Source: an uncultured Flavobacteriaceae bacterium (lineage in GTDB: Bacteria > Bacteroidota > Bacteroidia > Flavobacteriales > Flavobacteriaceae). From it: DNA of 12,801 bases. Location of the stretch: positions 1 to 12,801 of the forward strand of contig CALZKX010000197.1 of the NCBI GenBank assembly GCA_945788155.1, written 5' to 3'. Of the stretch, positions 1 to 7,550 are shown piece by piece (within the stretch, counting starts at the first letter, position 1; every line of letters starts with the position of its first letter). A program made the position numbers and the translations under genes. The notes beneath the pieces were generated by a model. The model did no database searches and had not been told where the DNA came from. It saw only the letters and a program-made list of their open reading frames with translations.

Positions 1-233
1 AGCATAGATACTACAATATCTGCTGTACTTATGGCATTAGATCGTGAGGTCTTATCAAAAACATCCAATGTAATTGCATTAGCGTTTTTATGATTGCCAA
101 TAAGTTTTTTTGCATTTTTAGATGAAATATCACCAATGGTAATGTGTAAATTTTCAGATTCCGATTTATCTAAAAAATATTTTATCAAGTATGATGCTGA
201 TTTGCCAGAGCCAATAACCAAAATCTTTCGCAT
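1..233 (-). CDS. Saccharopine dehydrogenase-like NAD(P)-binding protein, N-terminal part (truncated by window edge)
   Basis: Only the first 77 codons are present; the gene runs off the left edge. The protein begins MRKILVIGSGKSASYLIKYF, a classic Rossmann start: a short beta strand, then the dinucleotide-binding GSGKSA turn (residues 8-13). A second strand ends in an acidic residue (ITIGDIS, D35) suited to holding the ribose of NAD(H). D57 and the segment STADIVVSM (69-77) continue the alternating fold. In Flavobacteriaceae this kind of N-terminus belongs to saccharopine dehydrogenase / Lys9-like proteins, which act on lysine-catabolic intermediates. That assignment rests on the N-terminus and on my recollection that such genes sit beside DUF423 and pckA. 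The catalytic part is outside the window, so another Rossmann oxidoreductase or a TrkA-N-like domain is possible. The start is the ATG at 233-231. The gene diverges from the DUF423 gene across an 88-bp gap. Confidence 0.62.
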   Translation of the reverse strand, partial: MRKILVIGSGKSASYLIKYFLDKSESENLHITIGDISSKNAKKLIGNHKNANAITLDVFDKTSRSNAISTADIVVSM

Positions 234-249
234 AGTGAAATTAGTTGAG

Positions 250-257
250 TAATTTTG
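250..257 (+). promoter_or_regulatory. Candidate -7 promoter element for the DUF423 gene
   Basis: TAATTTTG fits the Bacteroidota -7 consensus TAnnTTTG exactly. It lies 64 bp before the DUF423 start codon in the divergent gap. No good -33 TTG is seen at the expected distance, and such 8-mers arise by chance in A+T-rich DNA, so support is modest. Confidence 0.35.
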
Positions 258-321
258 TTGTTAAATGTTTCACGAATGTAATAAATGAAATTGTTTTTAA
301 AACTTAAAACCAATAAATAAT

Positions 322-711
322 ATGAACAAAAAAATATTAATCGCAGCAAGCATTTTTGGATTGTTCGCCGTATTGCTAGGTGCTTTTGCAGCTCATGGCT
401 TAGAAAACAAAATTTCAATAGAAGCTATAGACACTTTTCAAACAGGAGTGAAGTATCAAATGTACCATGCATTGTTACTTATGTTTGTTGCACATACCCA
501 ATATTTAAAAACTAGCACAAAAAAGGCAATACTTTATCTAATAATTATAGGTGTGTTGATGTTTTCAGGCTCAATTTACGGTTTGGCGACTAACGCACTT
601 ACATCATTTGATTTTAAAACAATTGCTTTTGTAACTCCAATAGGTGGTTTCTTGCTTATACTGTCTTGGATAGTTATGCTTGTTGGATTTATTAAAATTA
701 AGGAAGAATAA
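322..711 (+). CDS. DUF423 family small integral membrane protein
   Basis: This 129-residue protein has the length and pattern of the DUF423 (YgdD-like) family. Family signatures visible are GAFAAHGL (20-27), TGVKYQMYHALLL (41-53), FSGSIYGLA (81-89) and TPIGGFLLILSW (105-116). Four hydrophobic stretches (about 5-24, 48-60, 69-90 and 100-124) suggest four inner-membrane helices; the conserved YH and GS/GG turns fall near helix ends. The family has no firmly established biochemical role, so none is given. The ATG at 322 places the hydrophobic N-terminus correctly; the leader before it is A-rich with no Shine-Dalgarno, as is usual in this phylum. pckA follows 67 bp downstream on the same strand but appears to have its own promoter. 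No terminator is visible between them, so some read-through into pckA is possible. Confidence 0.88.
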   Translation: MNKKILIAASIFGLFAVLLGAFAAHGLENKISIEAIDTFQTGVKYQMYHALLLMFVAHTQYLKTSTKKAILYLIIIGVLMFSGSIYGLATNALTSFDFKTIAFVTPIGGFLLILSWIVMLVGFIKIKEE

Positions 712-720
712 TATCAAGTT

Positions 721-755
721 TTTGAATAAGGAGTTTATAAAAATTTATATTTTTG
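721..755 (+). promoter_or_regulatory. Candidate promoter for pckA (-33 TTTG, -7 TATTTTTG)
   Basis: TATTTTTG at 748-755 matches TAnnTTTG exactly. TTTG at 721-724 could be the -33 element, though the 23-bp spacer is at the long end of what is usual. The -7 box ends 23 bp before the pckA ATG, which leaves a short A-rich leader. Confidence 0.5.
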
Positions 756-778
756 TACTTTAAACAACACACAAAATT

Positions 779-2392
779 ATGGTGGATAACACCCAAACTT
801 CGAAATCGATTTCGTTAGAAACATATGGAATCAAGAATGCCAAAGTAAATTATCAATTGACACCCAAACAATTACAGGCCATTACAGTTGAAAAAGGAAT
901 GGGAAAGGAAACCGCCAATGGGACCTTAGCCATTAATACTGGCAAATATACAGGCCGTTCTCCTCAAGACCGTTTTTTGGTAAAAGATGATTATACAAAA
1001 GATCGTGTATGGTGGGGAAAAACCAATAAGGCTATTTCTCCTAAAAATTTCGATTTTTTACAATCTGAAATAGAAAACTACCTTAGCGGAAAAGAAATCT
1101 ATGCAAGAGATGGTTATGTTTGCGCTGACCCAAAATATAAAATGAACGTTAGAACCATTACAGAATACCCTTGGTCTAACATGTTTATCTATAATATGTT
1201 TCTAAGACCAAGCGCAGAAGAACTTGAAAATTTTAAAGAAGAATGGTTGGTGCTTTGTGCACCAGGTTATGAATGCCCAAAACCAGAAAGCTATGGTTTA
1301 AGACAAGGCAATTTTTCTATTTTAAATTTTACAAAAAAAATAGCACTTGTTGGTGGTTCTGCTTACACAGGCGAAATGAAAAAAGGAATCTTTTCAGCGT
1401 TGAACATGATTCTGCCAGTAGATAAAAATGTATTGCCAATGCACTGTTCTGCTAATGTTGGCGAAGATGGTGATACGGCTATTTTCTTTGGTCTTTCTGG
1501 TACAGGAAAAACAACCTTATCTGCAGATCCTAGCAGAAAATTAATAGGCGATGATGAACACGGTTGGACAGCTGAAAATAGTATCTTTAATTTTGAAGGT
1601 GGATGTTATGCCAAAGCAATTGACTTAACTGAAGAAAAAGAACCAGACATATTTAGAGCTATTAAGCCAGGTGCAATCTTAGAGAATGTTATTTTCAAGG
1701 ACAATGGAGAGGTAGATTATGAAGATAGTAGTATTACACAAAACACTCGTGTAAGTTACCCTATTTATCATATAGATAACATTCAACAACCATCCTATGC
1801 CAATGACCCAAAAAACATTTTCTTTTTAACAGCAGATGCCTTTGGTGTTTTACCTCCAATTTCAAAATTATCACCAGGTCAAGCAGCGTACCATTTTATT
1901 TCAGGATATACTGCAAAAGTGGCAGGAACTGAAGCAGGAATAGATGAACCTGTACCTTCATTTTCAGCATGTTTTGGAGAACCATTTATGCCATTGCACC
2001 CAACAAAATACGCCGAAATGCTTAGCAAAAAAATGCAAGATGCAGGAGTGAATGTATGGTTGGTAAATACTGGATGGACAGGAGGACCTTATGGCGTTGG
2101 AACAAGAATGAAGCTTAAATATACTAGAGCTATGATTACAGCTGCTATGAATGGCCAATTAGAAGCTGCAAATAAGGGTAATTACCATACACATTCAATA
2201 TTTGGAGTACAACAACCTAGAACCTGTCCTAATGTGCCAACAGATGTGTTAAGCCCAAGAACAACATGGAATAATGATAAAGGTTATTATGATATGGCAG
2301 ATAAACTTGCTAAATCGTTTAGAGAAAACTTTAAGAAATTTGAAGAATATGCCAATGACGAAATAATGGCTGGGGCACCAAATGTGAGATAG
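779..2392 (+). CDS. pckA: Phosphoenolpyruvate carboxykinase (ATP)
   Basis: This 537-residue cytosolic enzyme converts oxaloacetate and ATP to phosphoenolpyruvate, CO2 and ADP, the first committed step of gluconeogenesis from TCA-cycle intermediates. The length is typical of the ATP-dependent family. The substrate-binding TGRSPQDRF holds R60 (like E. coli R65). GSAYTGEMKKGIF carries the metal-binding lysine, and MHCSANVG contributes H222 (like H232). The PEPCK kinase-1 P-loop GLSGTGKT is at 238-245 (K244, T245), kinase-2 LIGDDEHGW is at 255-263 (D258/D259), and NTRVSYP supplies R324 (like R333). All the key residues are intact. The protein starts at the ATG at 779. It stands alone with its own likely promoter and ends in a strong hairpin shared with the convergent hemD gene. 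Its presence implies growth on amino acids or organic acids. Identification is firm. Confidence 0.98.
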   Translation: MVDNTQTSKSISLETYGIKNAKVNYQLTPKQLQAITVEKGMGKETANGTLAINTGKYTGRSPQDRFLVKDDYTKDRVWWGKTNKAISPKNFDFLQSEIENYLSGKEIYARDGYVCADPKYKMNVRTITEYPWSNMFIYNMFLRPSAEELENFKEEWLVLCAPGYECPKPESYGLRQGNFSILNFTKKIALVGGSAYTGEMKKGIFSALNMILPVDKNVLPMHCSANVGEDGDTAIFFGLSGTGKTTLSADPSRKLIGDDEHGWTAENSIFNFEGGCYAKAIDLTEEKEPDIFRAIKPGAILENVIFKDNGEVDYEDSSITQNTRVSYPIYHIDNIQQPSYANDPKNIFFLTADAFGVLPPISKLSPGQAAYHFISGYTAKVAGTEAGIDEPVPSFSACFGEPFMPLHPTKYAEMLSKKMQDAGVNVWLVNTGWTGGPYGVGTRMKLKYTRAMITAAMNGQLEAANKGNYHTHSIFGVQQPRTCPNVPTDVLSPRTTWNNDKGYYDMADKLAKSFRENFKKFEEYANDEIMAGAPNVR

Positions 2393-2413
2393 ATATTTAC
2401 AAATAAGTTTCAT

Positions 2414-2447
2414 AAAAAAGCGTGATTTGAAAAAATCACGCTTTTTT
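2414..2447. terminator. Bidirectional intrinsic terminator between pckA and hemD
   Basis: A perfect 15-bp inverted repeat (2414-2428 with 2433-2447) encloses a GAAA tetraloop. The GC-richer core GCGTGATTT is flanked by A6 on one side and T6 on the other, so on either strand the stem ends in a U-run. It lies 21 bp after the pckA stop and 19 bp beyond the hemD stop, serving both convergent transcripts. Confidence 0.92.
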
Positions 2448-2466
2448 ATGTCTAATAACGATTTAA

Positions 2467-3213
2467 TTATTTTTTGTTAACCGTTTGGATATATTTTTCT
2501 AAAGCCATGGTCATGGATGGTGTTTCAGGTGTTGGAGCTGCAATATCCACTCTTAGTCCTTTATTTTTAACGGCTTTAATAGTCGTGTTTCCAAAAACAG
2601 CAATTCTTGTATCTTTTTGTTGAAAATCAGGAAAATTATGGAATAAAGATTCAATTCCTGAAGGGCTAAAAAACACTAATACATCATAGTAAACATTTGC
2701 CAAATCTGATAAATCGCTAATCACGGTTTTATAAAAAGTGGCTTGTTTCCATTCAATACTTAAATTATTTAAAGTTTCAGGAACTTCGGGTTTTACTTTA
2801 TCTGTTGTAGGGAGTAAAAAACATTCGTCTTTATATTTTTTAATCAATGGTGTTAAATCTGAAAAGTTACGTTTCCCAACATAAATTTTACGTTTTCTAT
2901 ACACGACATATTTTTGTAAATAGAAAGCAACTGCTTCCGATTGGCAAAAATACTTCATCGTGTCCGGAACTTTAAAGCGCATTTCATCGGCTACCCTAAA
3001 AAAGTGATCCACGGCATTTCTACTGGTTAAAATAATTGCGGTGTAGTTACTAAGATCTACTTTTTGCAATCTAATCTCCTTGGCAGAGACACCTTCAACA
3101 TGGATAAAAGGTCTAAAATCAATTTTTACTCGTTGTTTTTCCTGTAGATCAAAATATGGAGAATTTTCTACTTTAGGCTCTGGTTGAGAAACCAAAATTG
3201 TTTTCACTTTCAT
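2467..3213 (-). CDS. hemD: Uroporphyrinogen-III synthase (HEM4 family)
   Basis: The predicted product is 248 residues, the usual size of the cytosolic enzyme that closes hydroxymethylbilane with D-ring inversion to give uroporphyrinogen III, the branch point to haem and sirohaem. The family has low sequence conservation and no classical catalytic motif. Recognition rests on the two alternating alpha/beta halves: an N-terminal ILVSQPEP strand, ILTSRNAVDHFF (about 61-72) in the first half, and VLVFFSPSGIESLF (about 184-197) and RIAVFGNTTIKAVKNKG (about 208-224) in the second. The C-terminal AAPTPETPSMTMALEKYI is typical of Bacteroidota HemD. The start is the ATG at 3213, 25 bp after the DUF4271 stop, so the two genes are probably cotranscribed with DUF4271 first. 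Other haem genes are not nearby. Confidence is high from the whole pattern. Confidence 0.92.
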   Translation of the reverse strand: MKVKTILVSQPEPKVENSPYFDLQEKQRVKIDFRPFIHVEGVSAKEIRLQKVDLSNYTAIILTSRNAVDHFFRVADEMRFKVPDTMKYFCQSEAVAFYLQKYVVYRKRKIYVGKRNFSDLTPLIKKYKDECFLLPTTDKVKPEVPETLNNLSIEWKQATFYKTVISDLSDLANVYYDVLVFFSPSGIESLFHNFPDFQQKDTRIAVFGNTTIKAVKNKGLRVDIAAPTPETPSMTMALEKYIQTVNKK

Positions 3214-3238
3214 AGGTCTACTTAACTTTTACACTCAA

Positions 3239-3886
3239 TTAACTATTAATAAATAGCTTATATAAAATTACGTAAGGTGCAATTTCAAGAGCGCAAAGAT
3301 ACAAAATAAAATAGAAAATGTTATTTAATATTGTTTTTTGATGTGTTTTAATAGACGTAATAAACCCCATTAAGTTGATAATGAATAATAATCCAATTAT
3401 TACATAAAATAGATTGATGCTTAAAGGAATTGTAAAGACTAACAATATATTAATGGGAAGCAATAACAATCCGGAGAAATTCTTATAACTGGTTTTTTGA
3501 AAAAGATATGAATCGATAAGCGCATCAATTCCAAAAAGGCTACCAATAAGACGTTCTAATAAAACTTTAATAAGGATGATAGCTCCAATACCTAATAATA
3601 TTTTTATAAATAAACCTATGTTAAACGAGATACCACCCACAAATGCAGAATGGCCTAAAAAAAAGAAAATCGATAATGAAACAACTAAATTCAAGAACAA
3701 AAAAGCGTCAAACTGATCTATGAATTTTTGTTCCCTAGCATATATTTTTAAATATTTTGACTTGCCAACCAACCATAAAAAATCATTAAACCTACTGGAA
3801 AAGATATATTTTACCATGGCTAGAATAGACAGGCATAAAACAAAGAGAATAGTGTACCACTCGGTTGAGATTATTTCACGTAACAT
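3239..3886 (-). CDS. DUF4271 domain-containing integral membrane protein
   Basis: This 215-residue hydrophobic protein has about six predicted transmembrane helices (roughly 11-28, 60-78, 90-110, 138-155, 158-178 and 186-212). A basic segment between the first two (31-58, with KSKYLKIYAREQ) is likely cytoplasmic. The C-terminal signature CALEIAPYVILYK (198-210) and the preceding KTSYKNFSG (131-139) match what I know of DUF4271, a family found in Bacteroidota and often placed directly upstream of hemD, as here. No enzymatic motif is visible. The conserved neighbourhood hints at a link with tetrapyrrole or envelope metabolism, but that is inference; the function is unknown. The start is the ATG at 3886, 76 bp from the divergent glycosyltransferase start. 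Confidence 0.87.
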   Translation of the reverse strand: MLREIISTEWYTILFVLCLSILAMVKYIFSSRFNDFLWLVGKSKYLKIYAREQKFIDQFDAFLFLNLVVSLSIFFFLGHSAFVGGISFNIGLFIKILLGIGAIILIKVLLERLIGSLFGIDALIDSYLFQKTSYKNFSGLLLLPINILLVFTIPLSINLFYVIIGLLFIINLMGFITSIKTHQKTILNNIFYFILYLCALEIAPYVILYKLFINS

Positions 3887-3937
3887 AATTGCTAAATTAT
3901 GAAGAATATTTCTATAAAATTAATGCTTTAAAAAACT

Positions 3938-3945
3938 TACTTTTG
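3938..3945 (+). promoter_or_regulatory. Candidate -7 promoter element for the DPM1-pyrC-DUF4296 operon
   Basis: TACTTTTG matches TAnnTTTG exactly and ends 17 bp before the ATG of the first operon gene, which implies a very short leader. No convincing TTG is seen about 20 bp further upstream, so the -33 element is weak or absent. Confidence 0.45.
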
Positions 3946-3962
3946 CTAAAATTATTTTTTTA

Positions 3963-4688
3963 ATGCAAGACGCAATCATCATCATACCAACTTTTAACGA
4001 AATTGAGAATGTTGAAGCCATTATTAGAGCGACTTTTTCTTTAGAAAAACAATTTCACATATTAGTAGTTGATGATAATTCTCCAGATTTAACAGCACTA
4101 AAGGTTAAAGAACTACAAAAAGTGTTCAAGGAGCAGCTGTTTTTAGAAGTTCGTAAAGAAAAATCAGGATTGGGAACCGCTTATATTCATGGATTTAAAT
4201 GGTGCTTAGAAAAAGGGTATAATTATATTTTTGAAATGGATGCCGATTTCTCCCATAACCCAAACGATCTCCCTAGGCTTTATAATGCTTGTCATGTTGG
4301 TGGAGCGCACATGTCCATTGGCTCACGTTATGTAAAAGGCGTGAATGTTGTTAATTGGCCAATGTCTAGGGTTTTATTATCATATTTGGCCTCAAAGTAT
4401 GTTAGGATTATTACAGGAATGAAAATTCATGATACCACAGCCGGTTTTGTGTGTTATAAAAGAGCAGTTCTCGAGAGCATTGATTTAGATAAAGTAAAAT
4501 TTGTTGGTTATGCGTTTCAAATTGAAATGAAGTTTAAAACGTATTTGCAAAAATTTAAAATCATTGAAATTCCTGTTATTTTTACCGATAGGACAAAAGG
4601 CGAATCTAAACTAAGTGGTGGAATTATATCTGAAGCAATATTCGGAGTTATCACGATGAAGTTTAAAAGTTTATTTAGAAAAAGATAA
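3963..4688 (+). CDS. Polyprenol-phosphate mannosyltransferase (DPM1-like, GT2 family)
   Basis: This 241-residue GT-A fold glycosyltransferase lacks transmembrane segments. It resembles dolichol-phosphate mannose synthase, which moves mannose from GDP-mannose to a polyprenyl phosphate at the inner face of the membrane. Motifs in order are IIIIPTFNEIENV (5-17), nucleotide-binding VVDDNSPD (35-42), the metal-binding DAD triad in EMDADFSHNP (91-100), GSRYVKG (120-126), DTTAGFVCYKRAVL (157-170) and the C-terminal FTDRTKGESKLS (207-218) characteristic of the DPM1 branch. The lack of a C-terminal membrane domain makes it a 'bare' catalytic type that probably associates peripherally. It is first in an operon with pyrC (1-nt gap) and a DUF4296 lipoprotein. 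A lipid-linked sugar donor for protein or envelope glycosylation is the likely role. The exact sugar (mannose or glucose) cannot be read from the sequence. Confidence 0.9.
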   Translation: MQDAIIIIPTFNEIENVEAIIRATFSLEKQFHILVVDDNSPDLTALKVKELQKVFKEQLFLEVRKEKSGLGTAYIHGFKWCLEKGYNYIFEMDADFSHNPNDLPRLYNACHVGGAHMSIGSRYVKGVNVVNWPMSRVLLSYLASKYVRIITGMKIHDTTAGFVCYKRAVLESIDLDKVKFVGYAFQIEMKFKTYLQKFKIIEIPVIFTDRTKGESKLSGGIISEAIFGVITMKFKSLFRKR

Positions 4689-4689
4689 A

Positions 4690-6030
4690 ATGAGCAATAA
4701 AAGAGTACTTATTAAAAATGCTAGAATTGTTAATCAAGGCCACATTACCAAAGGGGATATTTTAATTGAAGGTGAGTTTATGGTACAAATTGGAAAATCT
4801 ATAGATGATCCAGAAGCACAAATCATTGACGCTAAAAACAACTATGTGTTACCTGGAGTTATTGACGATCAAGTACATTTTAGAGAGCCAGGATTAACAC
4901 ATAAAGCTACCATTGAAACTGAATCTAGAGCTGCCGCTGCTGGAGGGATTACCTCGTTTATAGAAATGCCAAATACAAACCCTCAAACCACAACAATTAA
5001 AAAATTAGAGGATAAATTCCAGATAGCTTCAAAAACATCATTTGTAAACTACTCATTCATGTTTGGTGGCACCAACGATAATTTAGATGAAATTTTAAAG
5101 GTCGATTCAAAGAATGTTGCTGGATTAAAGTTGTTTTTAGGCTCATCTACTGGAAATATGTTGGTTGACAACCCTAAAGTATTAGAAAAAATATTTTCAA
5201 GCACAAGCTTGTTAATTAGCGTGCATTGTGAAGACGAAGCAACAATTAAAAAAAACACAAAGCTATATATTGAAAAATATGGCGACAATATTCCCATTAA
5301 GTATCATCCTATAATTAGAAGCGAGGAAGCCTGTTATTTATCGTCTTCAAAAGCAATTGAACTTGCCAAGAAAACAGGAGCAAGATTGCATGTGTTCCAT
5401 TTATCCACAGGAAAAGAAACAAAGTTATTCACGAATAAAATTCCGTTAAAAGATAAAAAAATCACAGCAGAGGTTTGTTTACATCATTTATGGTTTTCAG
5501 ATCAAGATTATGATGAAAAAGGAACTCTAATTAAATGGAATCCAGCGGTAAAAACCAAGGATGATAGAGCCCAATTATGGGAAGCATTGTTAGATGATAG
5601 GTTGGATGTAATAGCTACCGATCACGCACCACATACTTTAGAAGAAAAAAACAACGTTTATACTAAAGCACCTTCTGGAGGACCACTCGTTCAACATGCA
5701 CTTGTAGCTATGTTTGAAGCGCATCATCAAGGAAAAATTTCTATAGAGAAATTAGTGGAGAAAATGTGTCACAATCCAGCAATATTGTTTCAAGTTGAAA
5801 AAAGAGGCTATATCAAAGAAGGTTATTTTGCCGATATTGTTATTGTTGATGATAATAATCCATGGACAGTTAATAAAGACAATGTGTTATATAAATGTAA
5901 ATGGTCGCCTTTTGAAGGCACGATGTTTAAATCGAAAGTAACACACACATTGGTAAATGGGCAATTAGTATATGAAAACTCTACTTTTCACGAAGTAAAG
6001 GCTGCAAAACGATTAACATTTAATAGGTAA
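4690..6030 (+). CDS. pyrC: Dihydroorotase, Bacteroidota type
   Basis: This 446-residue amidohydrolase interconverts N-carbamoyl-aspartate and dihydroorotate, the third step of de novo pyrimidine synthesis. Seen in order: VLPGVIDDQVHFREPGLTHK (53-72) with H63 and R65, substrate-binding MPNTNP, GLKLFLGSSTGNML with K147 as the likely carboxylated bridging lysine, HCEDE (H179), HVFHLST (H234, H237), EVCLHHLWFSD, and ATDHAPH with D311 as the catalytic base. The first histidine of the usual HxH metal motif is glutamine (Q61). I recall the same DDQVHFREPG string in the Porphyromonas gingivalis dihydroorotase, so this looks like a clade trait rather than damage. The start codon lies 1 nt after the upstream stop, and the stop shares its last base with the next ATG, pointing to translational coupling. 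The symbol pyrC is used by function. Confidence 0.95.
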   Translation: MSNKRVLIKNARIVNQGHITKGDILIEGEFMVQIGKSIDDPEAQIIDAKNNYVLPGVIDDQVHFREPGLTHKATIETESRAAAAGGITSFIEMPNTNPQTTTIKKLEDKFQIASKTSFVNYSFMFGGTNDNLDEILKVDSKNVAGLKLFLGSSTGNMLVDNPKVLEKIFSSTSLLISVHCEDEATIKKNTKLYIEKYGDNIPIKYHPIIRSEEACYLSSSKAIELAKKTGARLHVFHLSTGKETKLFTNKIPLKDKKITAEVCLHHLWFSDQDYDEKGTLIKWNPAVKTKDDRAQLWEALLDDRLDVIATDHAPHTLEEKNNVYTKAPSGGPLVQHALVAMFEAHHQGKISIEKLVEKMCHNPAILFQVEKRGYIKEGYFADIVIVDDNNPWTVNKDNVLYKCKWSPFEGTMFKSKVTHTLVNGQLVYENSTFHEVKAAKRLTFNR

Positions 6031-6521
6031 TGAAGTATATTAAATTTTTTGTGATATTATGTGTTTTGGTAGGCGTTGGTTGTAATTCCAATCGTATTGA
6101 AAAACCAAAAAAACCAAAAAACTTGATTAAAAAACAAGACATGGTAAACATACTGTATGACATGACCATATTATCGGCTTCAAAAGGAGTAAATAAAAAA
6201 TTACTTGAAGAAAATGGCATCTTACCAGAAGATTTTGTGTACAAAAAATATGAAATAGATAGTACACAATTCGTTTTAAGCAATCAATATTATGCTTATA
6301 ACATCGATACTTATGAAGATATTTACAATAGTGTTAAAGAACGATTGGTTAAAGAAAAAACACACTTAGATTCTCTCAATAAAATAGAGGCTAAAAAAAA
6401 TACTGAAAAAGCTAAAAAATTAAGAGCACAAAGGGATTCTCTTGGCAAAAATAAAAAAATTGAAGGTGCTACAATTCCTTTAAGAAAAATTGACACGTCT
6501 CAGCTAGAGAAGCATCAATAG
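6030..6521 (+). CDS. DUF4296 domain-containing predicted lipoprotein
   Basis: This 163-residue protein has a lipoprotein signal peptide: MKYIKFF, a hydrophobic run and VLVGVGC with Cys18 as the lipidation site. The mature part starts with a Lys/Pro-rich linker (EKPKKPKN). It continues into the DUF4296 core (about 31-95), with the pattern MVNILYDMTILSASKG, LPEDFVYKKYEIDSTQF and NQYYAYNIDTYEDIYNSV. A charged helical tail (98-140), rich in K and E, probably forms a coiled coil. DUF4296 is a Bacteroidota family of unknown function; the lipobox suggests an outer-membrane or periplasmic location. It overlaps the pyrC stop by 1 bp, so it is coupled to the DPM1-like/pyrC operon. Its last 53 bp overlap the 3' end of the convergent epimerase gene, and there is no room for a conventional terminator between them. 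Confidence 0.88.
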   Translation: MKYIKFFVILCVLVGVGCNSNRIEKPKKPKNLIKKQDMVNILYDMTILSASKGVNKKLLEENGILPEDFVYKKYEIDSTQFVLSNQYYAYNIDTYEDIYNSVKERLVKEKTHLDSLNKIEAKKNTEKAKKLRAQRDSLGKNKKIEGATIPLRKIDTSQLEKHQ

Positions 6522-7479
6522 GCTTAAAATTATAGTTCAAAGTTTCTGTTATTTTTTTGTTATTGTAAAGTGCCTTTGTAGTAATAGTTTTTGTAATATG
6601 TTTAAAAAGTCTGCGTCTTTTGTTTAGTGCATGACTACGTAACCAATCCAATCTCCAAGCAATGTTAAGTAAAAATTTTGAAGCCAATTTTTTGGGTGGC
6701 TGTACGTTTAAATAGGTTGCTGTTTTCGTGAAAAAATCTTGATACGATAAATTTTCAGAAACAAGAATATATCGTTCATTGGTTATGTCACTTTCCATTA
6801 ATTGCATCATCGGCTTAACAACATCCATCACACCTACATACCCAACAATACCATTGGTGTATCTAGACATACCTCTATAAACCATTTTAATTAAACTCCC
6901 ACTACCACCACCTCTCCAAAATCCAGGACCAATGATAACGCCAGGATTTACAATAACAGCATCCAAACCTTCTTGAGTGCCACGCCATATCTCCATTTCT
7001 GCACCATATTTGGTAATCGCATACACATTTTGTTCTGCCTCAGGATTCCAATGAGTTTCTTCGGTAATTAACTTATTATTTTCTTCTTCACCAATTGTAG
7101 CAACAGAGCTTACGTAACAAAGTTTTTTAACATTATAAGAAATACAAAGGTTAACAATATTGGCAGTGCCTTCAATATTTACACGTCTAAGGGTATGATA
7201 GTATTTTGTGTCAAAAGAAATAAACGCAGCGCAATGGTAAACATGTGTCACATTTTTAAATGCAATTTCTAAACTAGGAACGTCATTTAGTGTAGCCTCA
7301 ACCCACTCTATTTCAGAAAAAAGAGCTTCATAATTTGAAGAGTAATAAGAAAACACACGTTTTACCGCTTTAATTTTTTCTTTGTTTCTATAAATAGCCT
7401 TGACTTTTTTTCCGTTTTCAACCAATTTATAGAGTAAATGGCTCCCAACCAAACCTGTTCCACCTGTAACTAATATCAT
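6469..7479 (-). CDS. NAD-dependent epimerase/dehydratase family protein (extended SDR)
   Basis: This 336-residue extended short-chain dehydrogenase has the NAD(P)-binding TGGTGLVG (5-12), then VYHCAAFISF (80-89), the catalytic serine region YVSSVATIG (122-130), and YAITK (153-157) giving Tyr153 and Lys157 of the YxxxK motif. NPGVIIGPG and a family-typical C-terminus (FKPIDASLAETCQFFLKEL) follow. The full catalytic set is present, so it should be an active oxidoreductase or epimerase on a nucleotide-sugar, a dihydroflavonol-like or a sterol-like substrate. The C-terminal half fits the 'dihydroflavonol 4-reductase-like' group better than classic GalE, so the substrate is left open. The start is the ATG at 7479. 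The gene diverges from tyrS with only 71 bp between start codons, so the promoters probably overlap. It converges on and overlaps the DUF4296 gene. Confidence 0.88.
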   Translation of the reverse strand: MILVTGGTGLVGSHLLYKLVENGKKVKAIYRNKEKIKAVKRVFSYYSSNYEALFSEIEWVEATLNDVPSLEIAFKNVTHVYHCAAFISFDTKYYHTLRRVNIEGTANIVNLCISYNVKKLCYVSSVATIGEEENNKLITEETHWNPEAEQNVYAITKYGAEMEIWRGTQEGLDAVIVNPGVIIGPGFWRGGGSGSLIKMVYRGMSRYTNGIVGYVGVMDVVKPMMQLMESDITNERYILVSENLSYQDFFTKTATYLNVQPPKKLASKFLLNIAWRLDWLRSHALNKRRRLFKHITKTITTKALYNNKKITETLNYNFKPIDASLAETCQFFLKEL

Positions 7480-7524
7480 ACAACTAAATTAGTGTTTTTT
7501 CTTTTCTCAGCATTTGTAAAAAAT

Positions 7525-7532
7525 TATCTTTG
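7525..7532 (+). promoter_or_regulatory. Candidate -7 promoter element for tyrS
   Basis: TATCTTTG matches TAnnTTTG exactly and ends 18 bp before the tyrS ATG at 7551. An in-frame TTG at 7530-7532 lies inside this element, so it would be at or before the transcription start and cannot be the main start codon. T-rich DNA, but no clear TTG, sits at the -33 distance. Confidence 0.55.
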
Positions 7533-7550
7533 TTCAAATTTTTAATACCA

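Noticed and set aside
185..418. Minus-strand 77-codon open frame
   Set aside because: It crosses the divergent promoter region and runs antisense over the DUF423 start; no recognisable domain. The real minus-strand gene here is in another frame, beginning at 233.
1964..2158. Minus-strand open frame inside pckA
   Set aside because: Antisense to conserved PEP carboxykinase codons, Cys/Ser/His-rich shadow translation.
3720..3902. Plus-strand 60-codon open frame
   Set aside because: Antisense to the N-terminal part of the DUF4271 gene, no domain and no start context.
6100..6125. Short A/C repeat (two AACCAAAA-type units) in the DUF4296 gene
   Set aside because: It simply encodes the Lys/Pro linker after the lipobox cysteine, common in lipoproteins.
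6020..6283. Minus-strand open frame opposite the DUF4296 gene
   Set aside because: Lies fully opposite a well-supported lipoprotein gene; composition is that of a shadow frame.
7530..7550. N-terminal extension of tyrS from TTG
   Set aside because: The TTG is part of a consensus -7 promoter element; the ATG at 7551 gives the normal TyrRS N-terminus.
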